Part shown: positions 58,030 through 64,000 of the stretch, in pieces
Layout: each line of letters starts with the position of its first letter
How positions within the stretch are numbered: position 1 is the stretch's first letter
Notes under the pieces: generated by a model
What the model was told of the DNA's origin: nothing
Seen by the model: the letters and a program-made list of their open reading frames with translations, nothing else
Database searches by the model: none
Source: Candidatus Nitrosocosmicus oleophilus
GTDB lineage: Archaea > Thermoproteota > Nitrososphaeria > Nitrososphaerales > Nitrososphaeraceae
Direction: 5' to 3'
DNA: 64,000 bases
NCBI RefSeq assembly: GCF_000802205.1
Contig: NZ_CP012850.1
Location: 248,001 to 312,000 of the forward strand
Program-made: the position numbers and the translations under genes

Positions 58030-58725
58030 TTGAATAATCATCTTTTATTATTCTTGATTTGTATTTCAATTATTACCATTATCCTAATTATTCCTCAAGG
58101 TGCTATTGGAACTGCGAGCGCTCAGTGCTTTCTAAACGAACTATCAGGTATTTGGAAAGGCAACGACGGTGGGACATATTATATTCAACAAGATGGAGAT
58201 AGAGTATGGTGGATCGGAGTAAGTAGTCTTAAGGAAGGAACTGGTTTTAGTAACGTATTTGACGGTCAAAGAGAAAATGACATTATCACTGGGAAATGGG
58301 CCGATGTTCCTATGGGAAAAACACAAAACAACGGAAAATTATCTGCCGTTTGTAATTATGTCAGTGGCGGTGACGACACATTAACAATAACTTCAAGTTC
58401 TGGAGGATTTGGCGGTACAGTGATATCAAAACCAGGGACGTCGTATGTGTCGGTTAACCCCGTGCTAACTGGGTTTGGTCCCAATGATAAGAAACTAACA
58501 TTTTGTATGTATACCGATATCCCACCATCGATAGGATCTGTAGAGGCAGATCCTTATTGTATGGAAGTATCTTCTGGAGTAATCATGAAGTTTGCCTTAA
58601 AATCACCCGGATTTGTAGCATATGACATACAAGACAGAACAGCATTGAAAATAGGAGGAAAGTCTTGTCTTGGCTATATATATCCAGAACAATCAAGAGA
58701 GTGCACTTTGACAGTTGGAAAATGA
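58030..58725 (+). CDS. secreted GGFGG-family protein with an extra C-terminal domain
   Basis: 231 residues from TTG. A signal peptide (about residues 5-34, cleavage after ASAQ) is followed by ELSGIWKGNDGGTYYIQQDG, RVWWIGVSSL, GFSNVFDGQ, GKWADVPMGKTQNNGK and SSSGGFGGTVI. About 85 residues with four cysteines follow (for example DIPPSIGSVEADPYCMEVSS and GKSCLGYIYPEQSRECTLTV), not seen in the two paralogues. The gene is divergent from 57222. Confidence 0.7.
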   Translation: MNNHLLLFLICISIITIILIIPQGAIGTASAQCFLNELSGIWKGNDGGTYYIQQDGDRVWWIGVSSLKEGTGFSNVFDGQRENDIITGKWADVPMGKTQNNGKLSAVCNYVSGGDDTLTITSSSGGFGGTVISKPGTSYVSVNPVLTGFGPNDKKLTFCMYTDIPPSIGSVEADPYCMEVSSGVIMKFALKSPGFVAYDIQDRTALKIGGKSCLGYIYPEQSRECTLTVGK

Positions 58726-59033
58726 CCATGAGTAATACACCAAAGAAATGATACAGCAAGCAAATAACAAATCCGTCACCATATCTAGTCATTTTTGATT
58801 TAATCGTTGATCATTGTGATTAACTACTCTTGTATGATTAAAAGACAATTCTCGGACTTACAAATTCTTTCGTGTACACTATCAGATTTGTTACTGCCTA
58901 CCCATACTAGTTCATACAAAGGGGTTGAAATCATGGTGGCAGTAGGACTTTATAGAATTTAACAGAAAAACGAATTTTTTAGCTGATTATGCATATATTA
59001 GTGCTTAATATCAGATAATTCTGTATGATATTT

Positions 59034-59083
59034 AGTAACAGTCTGGAAGCGTGGGAATACGATTCAAGGTTGAATAGAATCAG
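59034..59083 (+). repeat. dispersed element, type II, diverged left side
   Basis: TAACAGTCTGGAAGCGTGGG then AATACGATTCAAGGTTGAAT and AGAATC. It ends 12 bases before the stop of the next - gene. Confidence 0.75.
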
Positions 59084-59095
59084 TATTTACTTACA

Positions 59096-59392
59096 TTAAG
59101 CGTCTGTTGCACTTTCACAGACGTCTCTATTATTGCCTTCTACAGACATACATCCCTTAAGAAATCCCTGATAATAATCATCGCCACAATTGTTGTAAGT
59201 TCTCTGATTAAATGGATGGTCTTCGCCATCGGCTATTCCCCGTTCAAAACAACTGACTTCATTACTACTTGCATTTACCGTTGTAATTCCTCCTAAAGTA
59301 ATCAAGAAAACTGATACAAAGGTCAATGCCAATCCTATTGTTGAAGATAAAACTCTGGTTCGATAAGCATTTGAATGAAATCCATTGTTCAT
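59096..59392 (-). CDS. small secreted Cys protein
   Basis: 98 residues. Hydrophobic stretch at about residues 18-42 (signal peptide, cleavage near NASS). The mature part has four cysteines (VSCFERG, NNCGDD, KGCMSV, DVCESA), possibly two disulfides, and is acidic. Unknown function. Confidence 0.6.
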   Translation of the reverse strand: MNNGFHSNAYRTRVLSSTIGLALTFVSVFLITLGGITTVNASSNEVSCFERGIADGEDHPFNQRTYNNCGDDYYQGFLKGCMSVEGNNRDVCESATDA

Positions 59393-59669
59393 TATGAATG
59401 GATACTATAATCAATATATATGATTTTTTTCTTCGTGAGTCCTATTAATAATTATATCCAAAACCTAGAATTACACAAAGTTAAGTGTCTAATTATTAAT
59501 CAACATCAATTTATTTGGTGTCTATTATACCGCATGAAGAAGAACAGCGTAAATGTAGACAATTGATCCAAAGAGGGCCACTTTGTTTTAAATATATTGT
59601 AACATTCACACTAGAATTCACATATTAAATTAATAACTATAAAATCTATAAAATGCATATTCATCAAAC

Positions 59670-60095
59670 TTGAATTTCATGATTATGATAACGGGTGTCA
59701 ATGTTGCGATTCTAGCCATTTTGGGAATCACGATGGCGTTAGTTCCAATTGACTTAGTGTTTGCTCAACCAAGTGATACTGGTCCTATTGGATCTATGAA
59801 CACTACAGGTGGATCCAATCAGTTAGTGATCACATTACAGCCAGGCGAAAGAGGTTGGGACCCAGATAGGGGACCAGGTAGTTTTCCCATTGACTTAAAT
59901 GGTCTGATAGAAACAAATGGTCGAACCGATTTATCATTTTATACAACATGGTTTGACCCAAATTTTGGTAACATGAGACAATGTGTTTCTGCCAATATGT
60001 TCGACAATATATTGCTAATAGGGTGTTCTCAATTTATCGAAGTGGGTGCAGTACTTACAATTGTCATTAATTCGCCAAATCCCATAGACTCCTAG
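59670..60095 (+). CDS. small secreted protein
   Basis: 141 residues from TTG; the ATG at 59679 (MIMITG) is an equally good start. Signal peptide to about residue 33 (LVFAQ). Mature part about 105 residues with two cysteines (RQCVSAN, LIGCSQF) and the motif GERGWDPDRGPGSFPIDLNG. No family known to me. Confidence 0.6.
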   Translation: MNFMIMITGVNVAILAILGITMALVPIDLVFAQPSDTGPIGSMNTTGGSNQLVITLQPGERGWDPDRGPGSFPIDLNGLIETNGRTDLSFYTTWFDPNFGNMRQCVSANMFDNILLIGCSQFIEVGAVLTIVINSPNPIDS

Positions 60096-60281
60096 GAGGA
60101 TTTGGGATGAGTAACTTTAAAGTTTCAACCAATTTCGTACCTCATACAATGGTGGTAGACTAGCCATCATTTACAAAGATATAGGATCAATTCGAAATCA
60201 TGAAATCAGTTTCATATCTGTACTAGTTATGCTAAACATTAACAAAAAGCTAAGAAAACATTTAAAATAAAAAATATATAA

Positions 60282-60626
60282 TTAGTTTGTTGCGTTTACA
60301 ACATTCACTAATGTAGTACCATTTCCTACATTGGTGATTTTGAGAGTCTGTGTTGAATCAAGTTCACTTGGGCTAATCATTTAGTTAATAACAGGTGGTA
60401 ATGGCTGGGGATTCAACTCAGAACATTCCGGACAAAAACTAGGTGGTATAGGTAAGCTAATTGGATGGTCAAAACATTGTAGTTCATCTGGTAAGCCTGG
60501 GTATGGGTTGTCCTGCCAATAGCAAAGGCGTGCTTAGTCCATATTTTCTAGTAGTGTAATTGCACTCATAGAAATAATGCTGAAAATACTGCCCATAATT
60601 ACTAGTGTAATTGTTTGGTATTTCAT
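60282..60626 (-). pseudogene. secreted Cys-rich protein gene with two in-frame TAA stops
   Basis: One frame of 114 codons runs from ATG 60626 to TAA 60282-60284. It encodes a signal peptide (MKYQTITLVIMGSIFSIISM), then ARLCYWQDNPYPGLPDELQC, FDHPISLPIPPSFCPECSEL and, after the second stop, MISPSELDSTQTLKITNVGN. TAA codons interrupt it at 60534-60536 (codon 31) and 60381-60383 (codon 82). Both could arise by C-to-T changes from CAA. The composition after each stop stays protein-like, so this is a recently broken gene, or the sequence has errors. Confidence 0.5.
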
Positions 60627-60889
60627 GTGGTATGAGAACAAAAACGAGTATTTAACAATTCTTAAAGTAGATAAAATATTTAAAATAAAGTAAAATTGTC
60701 ATGTAATTATTTTATATAATACTAGATATTAACGTATTTTTAATGATAAATCTAGTCCTTATCATTCTTGAAGATTTAGTTTTGTCTGTACTGGTTGTGC
60801 TATACTATGCATAATCATAACTCTGTCAGTAATCTTATGATATTCTTAGTTAGGTCAATCCGAAACTTCTCTTTCTAACTCATATAACC

Positions 60890-60976
60890 CGGACCGGAGC
60901 ATTATATCATTACCATAATACAGTATCATTTAGTCTGGGTGCGTGGGGATACGGTTCAAGATTGAATAGAGTCTAC
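60890..60976 (+). repeat. dispersed element, type II, with upstream half
   Basis: CCGGAGCATTATATCATTACC and ATAATACAGTATCATTTAG precede TCTGGGTGCGTGGGGATACGG and TTCAAGATTGAATAGAGTC. It preserves the upstream part seen in the doublets. It lies in a convergent gap. Confidence 0.8.
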
Positions 60977-61080
60977 TACCTATAAAAATGAGGCTCAAGG
61001 TAAGAATAAGAATTCATAACTAATGTTAACGTCTTGTCTTTACCGCTTTACTTTTACAACCTTAGCATAGATAGTAATGG

Positions 61081-62826
61081 CTAGTTGTTTTCTTCTTCAT
61101 TATCATCATTGTCTTCTGAGTCATCATCTTGTTCTTCATTCTCACTATCGTTACCATCACTACCCCCTTCTTCTGATGGTTGTTCATTACTTACTCCATC
61201 ACCATCTCTATCTGTTTGTTCGGAGCCACTGTCTGATGAGTCGCCTGTTGTTCCACCAATTACGGTTCCATCAATTCCTTCTAGGATCTCTCGCGTAGTT
61301 TCGTCATCGGTCTTTGGTTCTTCTTCCTCATCATTGTTTGTTTGATCATCATTTCCCTCTTCAGTCTCACAACCTATGCCATCGTTATCGCCATCAAAGT
61401 TGTTTGGATCATTACTCTCGACTTGGAAATTCCTTTCATCAACATCTGCACAATCCAGATCACCATTACTTTCTTCTTGACTTTCATTATCCAAAGTGGT
61501 GCTATTTTCCCCTAAACTTGTAGAATTATCCTGTTCTTCTGTGCTATTGTTAAGTTTATCTTTATCTACTACTTCAAACGTCGTTGTTTCTGTTTGTGAG
61601 TTATATCCATTTGCATCCACTTTTACAATGACATTAAATGTTCCCTCGTCCGAACCGCCGCCAATTCGCCATGTGTGCTCAACCTTTCCATCATTATCTG
61701 TATCTTCATTAAAATTACCTGTATCATAGTCGCGATTCGTAGCGTATTTTACCGTTCCATCCACATTTGCTCCTGCTATGGCATCATCAGTATCAGAATC
61801 ACTTACTGATACTCCAATGGTTTGTAGATCTCCTCGACCAATGGGGTCTTTTGCAATATCTATATCAATCTCTAAGTCATTGTTTAAAGAATCAGATCCG
61901 TCTGAATCGTCATTATTGGAACCCGACGAAGATAACTGATCATTATTATTGTTATTGTTATTACTATTAAATTCATTTACTGTTGACGGTAAAGGATTAG
62001 CACTTAGCGGTGAATTTAAGAATAGTCCACTATCGACAAATCCTCCGAGAGATGCAAAGGGAAACTTGGGATTCAAAGGGAAATTCATAGAACTCTGTGC
62101 TGAATCAACGTTAATTGAATAAAAAGCGGTTTGAGATTTAGTCTTGTTGTCTGTAATGGAAATATCAAATGGGGCCATCTGGTTGTTCTCAAGGCTGCCT
62201 ACATTTAGTCCAAAACTTTGCGTTCCAACAACGCCAAGACTTGAATTATCATAAAATGTTGCCACAAGGTTCAAGAACTGTTCTGGTGATTGTCCTTGGT
62301 TAATTATGTTGCCTGTAATGTGGGGATCTCCAACATTGTCTACGAATGAACTACTTCCGTTTAGCACAAGATTTGCGGGTTTCTCTTCTATAGCAGGTTG
62401 AGAAGTAGTTGAAAATTCCATAAAGTTAAACTTGCCTAATATTTGAGGATCCTGTACTACTATATCAAATGGAGATAGTTCTCCTTGTCTAAGATTTGAT
62501 ATTGATGAAAATGCAGAGTGGTTACCAACTGAAAGGTTGTTGTTTGTATCAGATAAGATGGCCGTAATTACAATATTAGATTGAGGCTGAGTTGACGTAT
62601 TATTTACTTCACCTATAACATGGAAATTACCAAAGTCATCAATAAAACTAGATGTACTTGTAATTTGAATTATGTTGTTATTAGTAAGTTGAGCAATAGT
62701 AAATTCGGCCTTCCAGAAATCAAATCCTCCAGGGTAAGGAACTGTCATGGAGAACAAGGAAACCAAAGATACTGTCAAAATTAGAATAATTGAAAAAGAT
62801 TGCACATGTTTAGAACGTAAATACAA
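61081..62826 (-). CDS. large acidic surface protein with FxLYD-like domains and an excalibur motif
   Basis: 581 residues. A signal peptide (about residues 10-29) is followed by two related FxLYD-like domains (ITSTSSFIDDFGNFHVIGEV, then NGSSSFVDNVGDPHITGNII). After an Asn/Ser/Asp-rich linker comes an Ig-like domain (residues about 320-420), then an excalibur-type calcium-binding motif (DLDCADVDERNF ... FDGDNDGIGCE). A thrombospondin-3-like DRDGDGVSNEQ precedes a strongly acidic C-terminus (Glu/Asp/Asn). It should bind calcium and sit at the cell surface; it may be cross-linked to other surface proteins. Confidence 0.75.
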   Translation of the reverse strand: MYLRSKHVQSFSIILILTVSLVSLFSMTVPYPGGFDFWKAEFTIAQLTNNNIIQITSTSSFIDDFGNFHVIGEVNNTSTQPQSNIVITAILSDTNNNLSVGNHSAFSSISNLRQGELSPFDIVVQDPQILGKFNFMEFSTTSQPAIEEKPANLVLNGSSSFVDNVGDPHITGNIINQGQSPEQFLNLVATFYDNSSLGVVGTQSFGLNVGSLENNQMAPFDISITDNKTKSQTAFYSINVDSAQSSMNFPLNPKFPFASLGGFVDSGLFLNSPLSANPLPSTVNEFNSNNNNNNNDQLSSSGSNNDDSDGSDSLNNDLEIDIDIAKDPIGRGDLQTIGVSVSDSDTDDAIAGANVDGTVKYATNRDYDTGNFNEDTDNDGKVEHTWRIGGGSDEGTFNVIVKVDANGYNSQTETTTFEVVDKDKLNNSTEEQDNSTSLGENSTTLDNESQEESNGDLDCADVDERNFQVESNDPNNFDGDNDGIGCETEEGNDDQTNNDEEEEPKTDDETTREILEGIDGTVIGGTTGDSSDSGSEQTDRDGDGVSNEQPSEEGGSDGNDSENEEQDDDSEDNDDNEEENN

Positions 62827-62947
62827 TAGTCAGATATCATAGAATAAAAAGTATAAACCTTCTCATTACAATTGCAATAAAAAGTAAAATAAAATAAAGA
62901 GTGGGATGGTTGTTTAAAGTTTTCAACAATACATGATTAGCCAAGAG

Positions 62948-62989
62948 AAGATCCATGGGATATGCTTCAAGGTTGAATAGAGTCTGGAT
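62948..62989 (+). repeat. dispersed element, strongly diverged type II
   Basis: AGATCCATGGGATATGCTTC then AAGGTTGAATAGAGTC. The hairpin is kept while the GGGCGCG core is lost. It lies in a divergent gap. Confidence 0.6.
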
Positions 62990-63132
62990 TTTCATATGTA
63001 AACACGAGTTGAAGCATCAATGAAGGCTTTCTCTAGTTTATCATCTTAACTTATTTGACGTTTATCAAATACTATATGGATATTGGGTTTTATTAGCAAT
63101 ATCTTTAATATCTAGTATGTATGTATATGTAT

Positions 63133-63423
63133 ATGGCATTTAAAGTAATAATCAAGCATCCATCAGAGGAAGGAGATGAACACACATATTATGGAATGGT
63201 ATTTCTTAAAGACGGCAAATCAAGTTTAAAGCGATTAGAATACTCTAACACAGAGGAGAATTTGCAAGCCGAATTTGTTTTTGATGGAAATCCCGTGGAA
63301 CCAAATGAAAATTATTTGGGTATCTTGTTTGCAGTTAATGAAAGTGAAACGATAAGGAATCCGGCTTTTAAAATTCAACATAACAACCCAGCACCTGTTG
63401 TTGAAGTTGTTGAATTTCCATAA
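63133..63423 (+). CDS. small soluble protein, unknown
   Basis: About 96 residues from ATG 63133 (MAFKVIIKHPSEEGDEHTYY); a start 12 bases earlier adds MYMY and is less likely. It is beta-rich (GMVFLKDGKSSLKRLEYSNT, LGILFAVNESETI), with no signal or membrane segment. Could be a small single-domain binding protein. No family recognised. Confidence 0.6.
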   Translation: MAFKVIIKHPSEEGDEHTYYGMVFLKDGKSSLKRLEYSNTEENLQAEFVFDGNPVEPNENYLGILFAVNESETIRNPAFKIQHNNPAPVVEVVEFP

Positions 63424-63527
63424 CCCAGTTAACACAATTGAACAACCCGGAGAGATCAAAAATAACTTAATATATTCATGCTCAAAGTATTTTGATATTT
63501 GATATTTGAACTTAGTGATACTATATT

Positions 63528-63584
63528 CGGTATCATTTAGTTTGGGCCCGTGGGGATACGATTCAATGTTGAATAGAATCTACA
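63528..63584 (+). repeat. dispersed element, type II 3' module
   Basis: GTATCATTTAGTTTGGGCCC then GTGGGGATACGATTCAATG and TTGAATAGAATC. It lies in a convergent gap. Confidence 0.85.
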
Positions 63585-63728
63585 CACTAAAAACATCAAA
63601 CTCAAAAATATAAAGATAATTTGTTTTAACCTACGTATCAGGATTCATTTTTTTATCAATGATAGTCCTACTTGATACAAACAAAAAATAAAGGTTTAAG
63701 AACTAATTCAGGAGTGACTAGATGTTTC

Positions 63729-64000
63729 TTAGTTAAAGAAATTGATGTTTGCTTCAACAAAGTTGTTGTCATCGAATTCTATCGACTCATCTTCGCCATC
63801 ATTCCACAAAACTATTCCATTAATATTGTTCAGAGTTTTTGTTTCACCAGTGTCAACATCATGACCTTCTTGATTATCTGTTATTGTGGCCGCATACAAA
63901 GTGTTTGAATTAGAACCAGATTGGCCAATTTGAGTCATATCGACTTCAACTGCATCTGATAATCCATCGTCCAAGTGGGCCGCAACTAATTTTAGATCTT
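63729..64000 (-). CDS. C-terminal part of a gene running off the window
   Basis: The frame stays open to the window edge (DLKLVAAHLDDGLSDAVEVD at the left), so the gene is cut. A TTG at 63974 would give an 81-residue piece, but coding clearly precedes it. The visible part is acidic, with TITDNQEGHDVDTGE and GIVLWNDGEDES, and ends VEANINFFN. Probably a secreted or surface protein; family unknown. Confidence 0.5.
   Translation of the reverse strand, partial: DLKLVAAHLDDGLSDAVEVDMTQIGQSGSNSNTLYAATITDNQEGHDVDTGETKTLNNINGIVLWNDGEDESIEFDDNNFVEANINFFN

Overview
The window looks like a piece of chromosome from a terrestrial ammonia-oxidising-type archaeon (Thaumarchaeota/Nitrososphaeria, most like the Nitrosocosmicus/Nitrososphaera group). 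This is an inference from gene content, not from a marker gene. The signs are low GC, frequent TTG starts, two-AAA-domain Cdc48 with Hsp20, a TRASH-domain copper-type regulator with a YHS protein, MEDS and thaumarchaeal multisensor domains, an XPD/DinG-like helicase, F420-type enzymes, a cupredoxin and many secreted Asn/Thr/Ser-rich proteins with no known function. No rRNA, tRNA, CRISPR array or amo genes were seen.

Layout. 0-9 kb: a TPR surface protein and small secreted or hypothetical genes, with a broken DUF1428 gene and a cupin. 9-19 kb: a polytopic membrane protein, a soluble histidine kinase, two MEDS sensor proteins, a response regulator, a small zinc finger and several secreted proteins. 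19.7-31 kb: an F420-type metabolic block (LLM oxidoreductase, PNPOx-like protein), a decayed IS6-like transposase, OsmC, a rhodanese/persulfide dioxygenase fusion with a TauE exporter, a cupredoxin and a beta-propeller. 31-38 kb: a metal-handling block with a truncated CopC, an AsnC-TRASH regulator, a YHS protein and two MFS transporters; three copies of one palindrome lie between these genes. 38-50 kb: a sensor-only protein, a TetR regulator divergent from an FAD oxidoreductase with two operator-like repeats, Cdc48 and Hsp20, and the helicase. 50-56 kb: a tyrosinase with a 711-residue partner, and a patatin phospholipase. 56-64 kb: a run of secreted proteins, three of which share one undescribed domain, and a large acidic calcium-binding-type surface protein.

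The most striking feature is a family of about 25 intergenic loci sharing the core GTTTGGGCGCGTGGGGAT. All recognisable copies are on the + strand whatever the direction of the flanking genes. Each core is followed by one of three alternative 3' modules that can form hairpins, with base changes that keep pairing. Some loci are doublets about 122 nt apart with a TTCAAATCC motif between. No copy was seen between about 19.3 and 36.1 kb. This may be a structured RNA family, a tRNA-derived repeat or a polar chromosome motif.

Second, at least seven genes are interrupted by one-base shifts at short A/T runs. Adding or removing one base restores a signal peptide, a start codon or a continuous protein. 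Either the assembly has homopolymer errors or these genes are decaying or using slippage. Coordinates of such genes are given for the repaired gene where I could work it out.
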